A stretch of DNA of 64,000 nucleotides from Candidatus Babeliales bacterium (GTDB lineage: Bacteria > Babelota > Babeliae > Babelales > RVW-14), in contig JAIEPG010000001.1 of NCBI GenBank assembly GCA_019749895.1, positions 124,001 to 188,000 on the forward strand, given 5' to 3'. The position numbers were made by a program, and so were the translations under genes. A model generated the notes under the pieces. It saw nothing but the letters and a program-made list of their open reading frames with translations, did no database searches and was not told the origin of the DNA. This document shows, piece after piece, positions 8,189-17,006 of the stretch (positions are counted from its first letter, which is position 1; each line of letters starts with the position of its first letter).

Positions 8189-8326
8189 TTACCCACCCAA
8201 AATAATTTATTTACAATCAGAATCTTATCGATGTTTGGACCATGATATCAGCAAAAAAATATATTACAATACTTTTCGCACTGAGAATCAATTAAAAAAT
8301 AAGAGGACTGAAAAATTGCTCTTTTC

Positions 8327-8355
8327 TTGCACACGTTGGCAATCTTTTGTATAAA
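8327..8355 (+). promoter_or_regulatory. Sigma-70-type promoter for ftsY
   Basis: TTGCAC (8327-8332), 17-nt spacer, TATAAA (8350-8355). It lies in the 279-nt divergent gap upstream of ftsY and would give a leader of roughly 105 nt. Confidence 0.6.
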
Positions 8356-8467
8356 TTTTCTTTGTCTTGAGTTCACGGTGAAATCTATAACAATGGTCTT
8401 GTTTTTGCGGCCATAACGAGTTAAAGTCGTAGTGTTGTATTTGGTTTTTTATCGCAAGGAATGTTAC

Positions 8468-9361
8468 ATGCTTGGTTTTATCAAAGATAAAATAAAAAAA
8501 GTTTACGCAGGGTTTACCAAAAAAATTTCATCACTCTTTTTGCGCAATCAGCTTGATGAGGAGTTTTTTACTGAATTGAGTAATTTGTTGTTGGTTGCTG
8601 ATGTTGGTGTAAAAACAACAGAGCGCTTAATTGTGCAGCTTAAAGAACAGGTTTCAAATAAAACGATCGAAAATAGTGATCAACTGCGCGAGCAGCTTGA
8701 GCAGATGCTGCAAACGATTTTAGAAAAGCCAAGCCGGCAGGCGGCAACGCAGCCTATTATTTTGATGGTGGGCATTAATGGCAGTGGTAAAACGACCTTT
8801 GTGGGCAAGTTTGCAAGTCGTTTAAAAAAGCAAGGCAAAAAAGTTTTGCTTATTGCGGGCGACACATTCCGTGCTGCAGCAACGCAGCAACTGGCCGAGT
8901 GGGCAACGCGCGCAGAGGTAGAAGTTTTTATTGGTCGTGAAAATCAAGATCCAGCATCGGTTATTTTTGACGGTTGTACTCGTTTTAGCCAGGGCGGTTT
9001 TGATCATGTGATTATTGATACAGCTGGTCGCTTGCAAACAAAAACTAACTTAATGCGCGAGCTTGAAAAAATGAGAAAGATTATCGACCGTCAGCTGCCA
9101 GGGTTGCCGGTTGCAACGTGGTTGACGGTTGACGCCATGCTGGGGCAAAATTCATTGCGCCAGGCAGAAGTGTTTCATGAAGCAACCAGTTTAGATGGTG
9201 TTGTGGTTACCAAACTTGATGGGACCGGCAAGGGTGGGATTGTCTTTTCGATTATTGATCAGTTTAATGTGCCTATTATGTTTGTTGCGTTTGGTGAAGG
9301 TATTGAAGATATTAGTGAGTTTAATGCGCGTGACTACGTGCATGACTTGCTGCATGAGTAA
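8468..9361 (+). CDS. ftsY: Signal recognition particle receptor FtsY
   Basis: 297 aa SRP GTPase; docks ribosome-nascent-chain-SRP complexes at the inner membrane for co-translational targeting. The ATG at 8468 is chosen over the GTG at 8432 because AAGGA sits 7 nt before it. Visible motifs: NG-domain helices (LDEEF..L..LL..ADVGV), G1 GINGSGKTT, the insertion-box DTFRAAA, G3 DTAGR, G4 TKLDGTGKGG, and the closing FGEGIEDI. It lacks the long acidic A domain of E. coli FtsY, as in many bacteria. The next gene follows after 20 nt. Confidence 0.97.
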   Translation: MLGFIKDKIKKVYAGFTKKISSLFLRNQLDEEFFTELSNLLLVADVGVKTTERLIVQLKEQVSNKTIENSDQLREQLEQMLQTILEKPSRQAATQPIILMVGINGSGKTTFVGKFASRLKKQGKKVLLIAGDTFRAAATQQLAEWATRAEVEVFIGRENQDPASVIFDGCTRFSQGGFDHVIIDTAGRLQTKTNLMRELEKMRKIIDRQLPGLPVATWLTVDAMLGQNSLRQAEVFHEATSLDGVVVTKLDGTGKGGIVFSIIDQFNVPIMFVAFGEGIEDISEFNARDYVHDLLHE

Positions 9362-9381
9362 AAAAAAAGAAGGAGAAGAAG

Positions 9382-10002
9382 ATGATGAAGAGCGTGGTGA
9401 GTGCTGTGTTGTTAACGTTTTCTATGTGTTCGCATGTTTCGGCAAAAGATAGTATTATGCCTAGCTTGCGCCGTGTTCGCGACAAAGTTGAAGAAGCGTT
9501 ACGGCATCCGGTACAATCGTTTAGAGATATTTTAAAAAATTCAACGGTTGACGAACATGGCAAGCAAGTGATTACGTCTGGTGTGGTAACGGCCAGTGGC
9601 ATTCAACCACTGCAGGGTGCTGATGCGCGCTTGCACGTGGCTATGGGTAAGTATCGCATGGTGTACTGGGCCAACAATAAAGATTTTTTTAACCGGTTAA
9701 AAAATAGTGCTGCGCAGTCTCGCGCACAGGCGTTGGATCTTTTAGAAGATTGTTTGACCAGAAAATTTGCTGAAGAAAGGGCGCCGCTCATTTCGTTTGC
9801 GGCACAACTTAAAGAAGAAGAAACTATCTTGGACCAATGCGTGACCGAGCTCTTTGCACTGGCAACGTACAAAAATAAAGATGAGCAACCATCACAAGCT
9901 TTTTATCAACAAGCGCAAAGCTGCCTGCAAGAAGCTGCCGACCTTAAAACTCACTTGGCAGATTTGATTGGCTTGGTAGAAAAGCTATTACTGGAAAATT
10001 AA
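9382..10002 (+). CDS. Exported helical protein of unknown function
   Basis: 206 aa, unrecognised. A strong GAAGGAGAAG site precedes ATG 9382 (a second ATG follows directly). Signal peptide with cleavage near VSAKDS. The mature part is predicted alpha-helical and rich in Ala, Lys and Glu with heptad-like spacing in the C-terminal half (AQLKEEETILDQ..., LQEAADLKTHLADLIG). The stop codon abuts the prmC ATG, so the two are translationally coupled. Probably periplasmic. Confidence 0.75.
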   Translation: MMKSVVSAVLLTFSMCSHVSAKDSIMPSLRRVRDKVEEALRHPVQSFRDILKNSTVDEHGKQVITSGVVTASGIQPLQGADARLHVAMGKYRMVYWANNKDFFNRLKNSAAQSRAQALDLLEDCLTRKFAEERAPLISFAAQLKEEETILDQCVTELFALATYKNKDEQPSQAFYQQAQSCLQEAADLKTHLADLIGLVEKLLLEN

Positions 10003-10881
10003 ATGCACAATGTTCCTGTTCAACAGATTATTGCAAAACTAAACCAGCTTCTTGTTGCGGGGGGGCTAGAGCCTCACGATGCGCAGCAAGAGGCTTGGTG
10101 GCTGCTTGAAAAATTAGTTAATCAACCGCAAGCGCATCTTATTGCCCAGGGCAGCGTTGGCTGGGACAATAAGCGCGAAGAGCGTATTGCGGGTTGGATT
10201 TACCAGCGTACGCATGATAAAAAACCATTACAATATATTTTGGGCTCGGTGCCGTTTGCCGATCTTGAAATTCTTGTTGAGCCGCCAATTCTGATTCCGC
10301 GGCCAGAAACCGAAGAGATTGTAGTGTGGCTAATTGATGTGATGCGGGCCAGCGGGCGTGCTGATTGGCGTATTTTAGATTTGTGTACCGGTTCTGGCTG
10401 CATAGCGCTTGGCTTGGCTGCAGCGTTTGCTAATGCGCAGGTGATTGGTATTGACAAAAACCCTCATGCGGTTGATTTGGCCAAGCGGAATGCGCGTCAC
10501 AACAAGCTTGAGCATGTTTTGTTTATTGAATCTGATTTGTTTGAAAATTTAGATCCAACACTTCGTTTTGATATAATTATTAGCAACCCGCCGTACATTT
10601 CCAACGAATCGTACCAACAGCTGAGCACAGAAGTGGTGGCGTGGGAAGACAAGCAAGCGCTGGTTGCTGCGCGCCATGGCATGGCATTGTATGAGCGCAT
10701 TGTTGCGCAAGCACCGGCTTTTTTGGCAAAACAAGAAACTAATACCGTGCCGCAGCTGGTGTTTGAGATTGGCAAAGATCAAGACAGTATTGAAGAGGTT
10801 ATTCAACATGGTGGCTTTAAGGACGTGACGGTGTATCATGATCTGCGCGGCTTGCGTCGCTGGGTAACTGCTATTTTCTAG
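10003..10881 (+). CDS. prmC: Peptide chain release factor N5-glutamine methyltransferase PrmC
   Basis: 292 aa. Methylates the GGQ glutamine of release factors RF1/RF2 using S-adenosylmethionine. N-terminal helical RF-binding domain (1-85), then LIPRPETEEIV, SAM-binding motif DLCTGSGCIALGLA, and the catalytic NPPY in ISNPPYIS. Family-typical length. ATG directly follows the TAA of the upstream gene. Release factor genes are not in this window. Confidence 0.96.
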   Translation: MHNVPVQQIIAKLNQLLVAGGLEPHDAQQEAWWLLEKLVNQPQAHLIAQGSVGWDNKREERIAGWIYQRTHDKKPLQYILGSVPFADLEILVEPPILIPRPETEEIVVWLIDVMRASGRADWRILDLCTGSGCIALGLAAAFANAQVIGIDKNPHAVDLAKRNARHNKLEHVLFIESDLFENLDPTLRFDIIISNPPYISNESYQQLSTEVVAWEDKQALVAARHGMALYERIVAQAPAFLAKQETNTVPQLVFEIGKDQDSIEEVIQHGGFKDVTVYHDLRGLRRWVTAIF

Positions 10882-10929
10882 TCATTTTTTTTTACCAATA
10901 ATAAGTTTGTTTAAAACTAAGGATAATTT

Positions 10930-11877
10930 GTGGAAGAAAAACCAAAACGTTCGCTTTCGACTATTTTAAAAAATATTTTCTTTGGCTTGTTGATTATCAA
11001 CTTTGTGCCGATAGTTTTTTATTCACTCAAAGATACCTTTTCAAGCGTGGTATTTCCCAAAGCGCATGTTGCGTACATGAAGTTGGGAGAGATTAACGAT
11101 TCTACGTTTTATGCAAAAAAATTGCGCAGTGTTCAAAAAGATTCCGATATCAAAGCGCTGCTTATTAAAGTTGAATCGCCCGGCGGTATTTCGGGTTCTG
11201 GCGAAGCGCTGTTTAATGAAATCAAAAAATTCAAAGCAAAAAAGCCAGTGATTGCTTTTGTTGAAAATGTGTGTGCTTCTGCTGGGTACTACGCCGTGTG
11301 CAGTGCCGACAAAATTATTGCCAACGCGGCATCGTTGGTGGGCAGCATTGGTACGTTGATGCAAGTTCCCAATGTTAAAGGTTTGGCAGATGCGTGTCAT
11401 GTTAAGGTTGCGTATATCAATGGTGGTAAATTTAAAGTCGCCGGCAACCCCGTGCGCGATTTGACCGACGAAGAGCAACAACATTTGCAAGATCTTACGC
11501 TGCAATCGTACCAACTATTTGTTAACGATGTAGCGCGTGAACGTAACCTTGATAGCAATAAAGCAAGTGAGTGGGCCGATGGCAAAATTTTTGTTGGCAG
11601 CAAAGCGCTTGAGCTGGGGCTGATTGACCAAATTGGTTCGTACAGTGATGCGCTTGATGAAGTTAAAAAGACGCTGGGGCTTGGCGAAGACGACGAAATT
11701 ACCTTTGTGCAGCTCAAGAAAAAACAAAACCCGGTGATGGAGTTGTTGGCTGGGGACCAAGATTTTGCTGGCTTGGGCTCTTCGAGCTGGTCTAAAAAAG
11801 TGGGCATGTTTTTAAGCAACGTTTGGTCAACCTTTACCGGTGCTCAAACACGGGCTGGCGTGGCATTACGGGCCTAA
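10930..11877 (+). CDS. sppA: Signal peptide peptidase SppA-like S49 protease
   Basis: 315 aa from a GTG start with AAGGA about 6 nt upstream. Degrades cleaved signal peptides in the inner membrane, periplasmic side. N-terminal TM anchor (about 17-38), then the S49 fold: VESPGGISGSGEAL, the nucleophile Ser in VENVCASAGYYA, the SLVGSIGT segment and the general-base Lys candidate in GGKFKVAG. Length fits the short single-domain SppA form. It stands next to many exported proteins. The stop codon lies inside a terminator hairpin. Confidence 0.92.
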   Translation: MEEKPKRSLSTILKNIFFGLLIINFVPIVFYSLKDTFSSVVFPKAHVAYMKLGEINDSTFYAKKLRSVQKDSDIKALLIKVESPGGISGSGEALFNEIKKFKAKKPVIAFVENVCASAGYYAVCSADKIIANAASLVGSIGTLMQVPNVKGLADACHVKVAYINGGKFKVAGNPVRDLTDEEQQHLQDLTLQSYQLFVNDVARERNLDSNKASEWADGKIFVGSKALELGLIDQIGSYSDALDEVKKTLGLGEDDEITFVQLKKKQNPVMELLAGDQDFAGLGSSSWSKKVGMFLSNVWSTFTGAQTRAGVALRA

Positions 11878-11890
11878 AAGGCCGTTTTTT
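11868..11890 (+). terminator. Terminator overlapping the sppA stop codon
   Basis: ACGGGCC, TAAAA loop, GGCCGT, then a T6 run. One base is bulged in the left arm. The TAA stop of sppA is in the loop. Confidence 0.7.
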
Positions 11891-11950
11891 CGATTAGGCA
11901 AAAAAGCCCCAAAAGCACTATTTTTAGCATGTAAACTCTTATATTTGTAT

Positions 11951-11990
11951 AAAAAGAGGCGTTTTCTAGCAGGATTAGACGCCTCTTTTT
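11951..11990. terminator. Second intrinsic terminator
   Basis: 12-nt arms AAAAAGAGGCGT (11951-11962) and ACGCCTCTTTTT (11979-11990) with a 16-nt loop, followed by more T. It isolates sppA from the exported protein gene at 12072. Confidence 0.8.
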
Positions 11991-12071
11991 TATTTTGTTA
12001 CAATTAGAAATATAAAGCCTAGGGGCTTGAATCTAGGAGGTTTCTAATTTTCTTATTGTCCGGGGGTTATT

Positions 12072-13454
12072 ATGAAAAAATTTATGAATAAATGTATCGC
12101 ATTATTTCTTGGGCTTATGGTTATGCCTCATGCGCTGAGTGCAACAACGGTTCAGTTGGTAACTATGATGAGTCCTGATGGGCAACGTGTGCATATCTTT
12201 TTTGATTGTCATGGTTATGATCCTCATCTCGCTACATTTGATAAATTTAGCCACTTGGTAAAAAATATTTGTGCCGGCGACCTAGAAATCGACTTGCTTA
12301 CTGAAGGTTGTAAGCATAAAGATAGTTTGGTTCTGCCGCACGACGAACCACTTTCGTTAGATGCATTGCAGGCAGATGACCAATTAATTTTGTTGAATAT
12401 GTTTAGTTTTTTAAAATCAAATGAAGACCATCCAGCTCTTGCACATGTTACAACTAAAAATGTTACACCTGTTTCATATTCTTTGCATGGTAAATTGGTT
12501 CGGGCTTCCAGATATTTGGAAAGAGCAATTACCCACTGGTTAGATTTGCTTAATTCAGAATGTGCACCAGATTTGACCGATGAAGACCGAGCTGTGTTAA
12601 GTCAGCAAACTAAGCATCATATTGAGCAAGCAGTTGTGCAAAAAGTGAAAATTCCCGTAAGAATGATTTTGGCTGATTATTCAGATGCCGAAATGTTGAG
12701 CTCTGTTTCTTTAAATTCATTGCTTGCGACAGTTAATCAAGATTTTGGTGTTACGCGCGCAATGCTTCAGGCTGGTGTGCCGCGACGTGTAGCAGAGGTG
12801 TTTTACGATAGAATTCAGAATACGCACTGCCAGATAAAAATGTGGTTCGAAAAATTAATTGATGCAGGGTTTTCTGAGCAAGAGGCAAAAGATACTCCCT
12901 TGTTAACATTGTACATGCGTGCCCTTGGCGATGAATGCTCAATGCAAGAACGACCAAAGACTGACGCGATTGAAAATGTGATTGGCGATATTAACAATCA
13001 GTTTGGTCATATTTTGGAAATGAATGCTTTTTGCCATATTTTTTCTGAGCAAAGTGCTCAGACTGTTGCCGTTTTTGCGGGCGGGTTTCACGCACAAACA
13101 TTAGTTTTTTTCTTGCAGCAAGCTGGTTATAAAAAAGATTTAGATTTTACGATTAATGATAAGCCGTATGGTGTTTTGGTTGGCGAGTGTCAAAGTGGCC
13201 AAGCAATCTCAATGCCCAAAGAGCTATACAATTGTTTGAGTACCGACGTGGCAGAGTTAGCAAAAATAGGTATTGAATATGTTGAAGAAGATGTTGTGCC
13301 TGAAGCAGAAGTTGCTGGTGCGGCAAGTTCTAGTTCTTCGAGTTCTAGCTCCTCAAGTTCAATAACAGGCGCTCGTACAAGTACAAAGCAGCAACAACCG
13401 CCACGACGCTCGGCGCGCTTGGCGGAAAAAACAAAGCGTCAGCGAAGAAGATAA
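12072..13454 (+). CDS. Exported protein with Ser tract and basic NLS-like C-terminus
   Basis: 460 aa, function unknown. Signal peptide (MKKFMNKCIALFLGLMV..., cleavage near ALSA). The main body (25-410) begins with a strand-rich part (VHIFFDCHGYDP) and ends with VAVFAGGFHAQTLVFFL, a pattern that looks like an alpha/beta enzyme core but that I cannot assign. A pure Ser run (419-430) links it to a basic tail: PPRRSARLAE then KTKRQRRR at the very end. Such a tail resembles nuclear localisation or nucleic-acid-binding signals of eukaryotes; that reading is inference. The MKKFMNK leader is shared with the ATAD3-like protein. An M48 protease gene follows 18 nt later. Confidence 0.75.
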   Translation: MKKFMNKCIALFLGLMVMPHALSATTVQLVTMMSPDGQRVHIFFDCHGYDPHLATFDKFSHLVKNICAGDLEIDLLTEGCKHKDSLVLPHDEPLSLDALQADDQLILLNMFSFLKSNEDHPALAHVTTKNVTPVSYSLHGKLVRASRYLERAITHWLDLLNSECAPDLTDEDRAVLSQQTKHHIEQAVVQKVKIPVRMILADYSDAEMLSSVSLNSLLATVNQDFGVTRAMLQAGVPRRVAEVFYDRIQNTHCQIKMWFEKLIDAGFSEQEAKDTPLLTLYMRALGDECSMQERPKTDAIENVIGDINNQFGHILEMNAFCHIFSEQSAQTVAVFAGGFHAQTLVFFLQQAGYKKDLDFTINDKPYGVLVGECQSGQAISMPKELYNCLSTDVAELAKIGIEYVEEDVVPEAEVAGAASSSSSSSSSSSSITGARTSTKQQQPPRRSARLAEKTKRQRRR

Positions 13455-13472
13455 ATAAGTTCGGAGGTTATA

Positions 13473-14339
13473 ATGAAAAAATGTATAAAGAAATTCGTAG
13501 CGTTGCTTATTGGTCTAGTTCTTGCAACGCACATGCATGGTGCGGCGACATCTGATGGAGCTGTAGATAGTCGTCTTTTGGAGGAATACAATTCTGTTGC
13601 AGACGCGGTAAATAACGATGCTAGGAGATGTTGGGATTTCTCTGGAGGAGTTTCTATCGCGGTTTGTGAAGAAAATGCGCCAACTATTTATGGCATAGTT
13701 AAGAAGTATGCAGAAAGATATGCCATACCCATGCCAGCGATTTTCTTGGCACATAGGGATTTAAAACGGATTGCTGATGGTGCTGAGGTAGAAGGATTAA
13801 CGCCACGTCGCTCTTCTGTGCTAATTGGTCCGGATCTTCTACGTCACTGTAGCCTTGATGATTTTGAAGCGGTTATTGCGCATGAACTTGCTCACATAAA
13901 GTGTCGACATAAGTTAAAGATGTATGGCATGTATGCTGTGTTTCTTCCATTTGCCTATATTCTCTGTAATTTTTTTGTATCGTTGATATACATGGTGATG
14001 CCAATTGATCCGTCTGATGATCAAACGAACCCATTGCTTTATTCTGTTAGCGCTAATTTTCTGTCGTTTTATTTTGTGCATCTTGTAATGGACTGTATTA
14101 GGAATTGCCAAATGAGGTATTCTGAGAAAGAGGCAGATCTTAAGGCTTTGTCTGTTCTTGAAAAGCCAGAATGTTTAGTAAAATTTTTCAACAAAGAGTT
14201 AGCAAGAACTGTTGATGAAAGATTTGAAGCAAGTATTGGTGGTTTATGGAAAATCTTGGATAAATGTTTTCGTTCGCATCCAGAATTTCAAGAACGTATC
14301 GACTATTGTGGGCAGGCGTTAGAAGACCGTTCGGAGTAG
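13473..14339 (+). CDS. Exported M48-family zinc metalloprotease
   Basis: 288 aa. Signal peptide (MKKCIKKFVALLIGLVLATH...), then an M48 peptidase core: HELAH at 137-141 gives two zinc ligands and the catalytic Glu, and YSEKEAD further on supplies the third ligand (Glu). Two hydrophobic segments (about 152-176 and around 190-205) follow the active site, as in HtpX/Ste24-like proteins. CGGAGG precedes the ATG. M48 proteases do quality control on membrane or periplasmic proteins; here the signal peptide suggests a periplasmic-facing active site. Likely in one transcript with the upstream exported gene. Confidence 0.85.
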   Translation: MKKCIKKFVALLIGLVLATHMHGAATSDGAVDSRLLEEYNSVADAVNNDARRCWDFSGGVSIAVCEENAPTIYGIVKKYAERYAIPMPAIFLAHRDLKRIADGAEVEGLTPRRSSVLIGPDLLRHCSLDDFEAVIAHELAHIKCRHKLKMYGMYAVFLPFAYILCNFFVSLIYMVMPIDPSDDQTNPLLYSVSANFLSFYFVHLVMDCIRNCQMRYSEKEADLKALSVLEKPECLVKFFNKELARTVDERFEASIGGLWKILDKCFRSHPEFQERIDYCGQALEDRSE

Positions 14340-14373
14340 GTTCTGAGTGAGTTCGCGTAGCTAACCAAAAAAA

Positions 14374-15132
14374 TTAAAGCCTCAAAAAATCTACATCGTG
14401 AAAAGAGAGAACTAATTTCTCGTTTCCGACCTTCAAGCATAAAGTTCCGTTTGGGAGCAGGTGATGGGCAATGCCCGTGATTGTGCTCCCATCTTTTTTG
14501 TGTACCGTAATTGTTTTGCCAAGATAGCTTTGTGCTGCAACCCACGTTGCAAAAATGTGGTCATAAGCGCGAGAGTACCAGGCTTGGTACCAAGAATCTA
14601 AGCTTGTTAAGATTGTTTCTTGCAGAGCGGGCCCTTCGACAGGCTCAGGGCAGGCGGGATTAGAGTTTTGTACGCATAAACTTGTTGCAAGTTCTGCTAA
14701 CTCATGTGTTGGCTCAAACGTGTTATTAACATTTAATCCAAAAGCAAAAATAATGCCGCGTAATGTGTTACTGTCCCATACCAGCTCCATGAGCATGCCG
14801 CCAACTTTTTTCTGATTAATTACAAAGTCGTTGGGCCATTTGAGTGTAACGCCATACTGAGTGATTGCCTGATAAATGCCGCACGCAAGTGCCATAGAAA
14901 GTTTGGTAAGATCATCTTCGTTTGGTGCAAAACTTGGTTTGAGAACAAAAGTCAAAGCGAGTTGGCCAGGCGCCCAGTGCCACACTCTGCCTTGCCGGCC
15001 GCGTGCGCGCGTCAGCTCGTGCGCAATAAAAACTGCACCGTCTTGTGCTGTGTCCAGATACTCTTTGGCCCACGCAAGTGTGTTGTCTGATGATTCTTTA
15101 TAAAAAAAATCAGAGCCAATTTTTTTAATCAT
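14374..15132 (-). CDS. birA: Biotin-[acetyl-CoA-carboxylase] ligase
   Basis: 252 aa, cytosolic. Activates biotin with ATP and attaches it to a carrier-protein lysine. Catalytic motif GRQGR at 45-49, LKWPNDF at 98-104 and KKVGGMLMEL at 108-117 are all present; a C-terminal SH3-like domain follows (about 205-252). There is no N-terminal DNA-binding domain, so it is the non-regulatory form. Residues 158-168 (NPACPEPVEGP) are encoded by a dispersed palindromic repeat inserted in frame. Last gene of the DUF2062-smpB-birA run; smpB ends 12 nt upstream. Confidence 0.93.
   Translation of the reverse strand: MIKKIGSDFFYKESSDNTLAWAKEYLDTAQDGAVFIAHELTRARGRQGRVWHWAPGQLALTFVLKPSFAPNEDDLTKLSMALACGIYQAITQYGVTLKWPNDFVINQKKVGGMLMELVWDSNTLRGIIFAFGLNVNNTFEPTHELAELATSLCVQNSNPACPEPVEGPALQETILTSLDSWYQAWYSRAYDHIFATWVAAQSYLGKTITVHKKDGSTITGIAHHLLPNGTLCLKVGNEKLVLSFHDVDFLRL
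14631..14658 (-). repeat. Palindromic-repeat fragment inside birA
   Basis: Core CCTTCGACAGGCTCAGGG followed by CAGGCGGG; encodes CPEPVEGP in the coding strand. Same core as 3615-3640; close variant in cca. Confidence 0.8.
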
Positions 15133-15144
15133 GTTTTATTTTGA

Positions 15145-15603
15145 TTATGAAACGCGTTGTTTAATAGTGCGTTCTGTCTCGCGTTTGATATCGCGTTCTT
15201 TAAGTGACTGTTTTTTGTCGCGTGCTTTTTTATGTTTGGCAACGCCAATTTCAAGCTTTACCAGCCCGCGATTGTTTAAGTACATTTTGATGGGAATGAG
15301 TGTCATGCCTTTGCGCGAAACTTCACCAATCAAGCGGTTGATCTCTTTTTTGTTGAGCAGCAGTACGCGTGAGCGGCGGGTAAAATCACCACTACTTTTA
15401 TCAAATGCGTGCGAATATTTGCCAATGTAGCAGTTGGTTAAAACAATGCCGTTGCCGTGAACGGTTGCAAATGCGTCGACCAATGAAACGTTGCCAGCGC
15501 GAGCTGATTTAACTTCATCGCCAATCAAAACAATACCGGCTTCAAAGGTATCGTTAATTTCATAATCGAAGAATGCTTTTTTATTGCGTGCTAATTCTTT
15601 CAT
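15145..15603 (-). CDS. smpB: SsrA-binding protein SmpB
   Basis: 152 aa. Binds tmRNA and brings it to stalled ribosomes for trans-translation. The OB-fold core (ARNKKAFFDYEI, GIVLIGDEVKSAR, VSLVDAFA, YIGKYSHAF, RRSRVLLLNKKEI, KGMTLIPIKMYL) and the basic C-terminal tail are clear. Its ATG overlaps the stop of the upstream DUF2062 gene by 4 nt. The ssrA gene itself was not found in this window. Confidence 0.97.
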   Translation of the reverse strand: MKELARNKKAFFDYEINDTFEAGIVLIGDEVKSARAGNVSLVDAFATVHGNGIVLTNCYIGKYSHAFDKSSGDFTRRSRVLLLNKKEINRLIGEVSRKGMTLIPIKMYLNNRGLVKLEIGVAKHKKARDKKQSLKERDIKRETERTIKQRVS

Positions 15604-16046
15604 GGTCGTTGTTTTACCAGTAACTTTTTAAAAATCATCAGCAAGATTGGGTAGCTGAGGAATGCCGAACTAATACCAAGAATATTGCCACCCACCAGGA
15701 ATGACACTATACATATGTTACCAGATCCAAAGATTTTTTCCAAAGGGATATGCCAAGAAGGGCTAAACCCGCCAATGTGGTGTACTAGCCAATAGCCAAA
15801 GGCATAATCAAGAGAAAAGAAGGGGATCATGGTCCAGGGGTTATTAATGGACGTTACCAAGAAAAGTAAGGGAAAATTGAGGGTTAAGAGCCACTGAGCA
15901 ATCAGCATCATGATGGTGTGGGCTCCAGGAAAGGGTGAAAAAGCGATATAAAAGCCCAGCGCGCACGACAAGGCAAGCGTGTGGGGCGAGTGGCCCGACA
16001 TCAGCGCTTTATTAAAAATATTCTTTATTTTTTTTTTTATGTTCAC
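15600..16046 (-). CDS. DUF2062 membrane protein
   Basis: 148 aa from a GTG at 16046 with AGGA 7 nt upstream; the longer TTG start at 16088 has no such site. Matches the DUF2062 pattern: a SPHTLALSCALGFYIAFSPFPGAHT segment, then NNPWTMIPFF and three or so TM helices. Function unknown; in other bacteria the domain occurs alone or fused to glycosyltransferases. Translationally coupled to smpB by a 4-nt overlap. Confidence 0.85.
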   Translation of the reverse strand: MNIKKKIKNIFNKALMSGHSPHTLALSCALGFYIAFSPFPGAHTIMMLIAQWLLTLNFPLLFLVTSINNPWTMIPFFSLDYAFGYWLVHHIGGFSPSWHIPLEKIFGSGNICIVSFLVGGNILGISSAFLSYPILLMIFKKLLVKQRP

Positions 16047-16215
16047 AATTATTTCCTGGTGTGGGGTAGTAAGAACATTTGGGTACAATTTACGGGGGAA
16101 AAGTCACTATTCGCTTTAGAACCTTGCACAATGGTAGGTCCCTTTGTATGCTTTAAGCAAAGCAGACTTACCGAATTATTGCAAGATTTTATCTCCGATT
16201 AAAGGGTCTATAATT

Positions 16216-16986
16216 ATGAAAAAATTTTTTTGTTTAGTAACGATACTTGTGGTCGGTGCCGCCCTTGCCGCCGAAGAACATGTTGTTATTAGATCGATGG
16301 CCGATCTTGAAAAGTTTCGTGCTGCTCACTTGAGACCTGCTGCTTCTCAGCCAACTCCTGAGCCTGCCGCTCAGCCAGCACCTGCTGAAGTTGTGGTGCC
16401 CGTTGCCCAAGGTGCTAAAATTATGGGTTGTGTGCGCGTTGACGGTCAAGAGGAAGTGGTACCGCAATTTCGTGTTTACTTTGATGGTATGGCAACCATG
16501 AGCAACCGCGATGGCTTCTTTTCATTCCCGCTAGAAAACAGTGCAGAATTTAGTAACTACTCGTTAGTGCTTTCTAAAAATGTTGAACAGCGTTTTGTAA
16601 ATACCAACACGCTCAAAAGTTTATGTGTGCGTAAAGATAAGCCGTATCGCCAATTTTCGTTTACGCGCACTGGTACCAGCGACGGTGTGTGGAATTGGGA
16701 AGAAACGTATTTGCCACACAATGAGCGTTCGGTTGGTCGTAACACCATCATAGTGCTGGTTGATCCAAAATTTGTCGATTACTTGGAGCCATGGGAAGTG
16801 CGGCTTGAAGGAAATTTGGTAAAATTGCCGCGTATTGTTTTAAAGAAAAAGAAAAAAGAAAAATTGCCCCGTGCTGCTGCTAAGTCTTTGTTGTACTCGC
16901 TTGATTCAACTATTTTTCACGAGCCGGTGCAAGAGGCAACAAAAAGGATGGCAAAAGGTAAAGGGCAGATTTCGCTTGCGCCATAG
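16216..16986 (+). CDS. Exported protein with Pro/Ala linker and beta-rich domain, unknown function
   Basis: 256 aa. The ATG at 16216 starts a clear signal peptide (MKKFFCLVTILVVGAALAAEE) and AAAGGG lies upstream; a longer in-frame start at 16144 would bury it. A Pro/Ala-rich linker (about 37-60) leads to a domain with VRVDGQEEVVPQFRVYFDG then SNRDGFFSFPLE, reminiscent of carboxypeptidase-regulatory-like (Ig-type) beta domains. The C-terminus is basic (KKKKKEK). Function not recognised. Confidence 0.75.
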   Translation: MKKFFCLVTILVVGAALAAEEHVVIRSMADLEKFRAAHLRPAASQPTPEPAAQPAPAEVVVPVAQGAKIMGCVRVDGQEEVVPQFRVYFDGMATMSNRDGFFSFPLENSAEFSNYSLVLSKNVEQRFVNTNTLKSLCVRKDKPYRQFSFTRTGTSDGVWNWEETYLPHNERSVGRNTIIVLVDPKFVDYLEPWEVRLEGNLVKLPRIVLKKKKKEKLPRAAAKSLLYSLDSTIFHEPVQEATKRMAKGKGQISLAP

Positions 16987-17006
16987 ATAACGAAAGTCAA
17001 TGAATT

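Noticed and set aside
15145-15603. tmRNA gene near smpB
   Set aside because: No Ala-tRNA-like ends or tag reading frame were found near smpB or elsewhere in the window.
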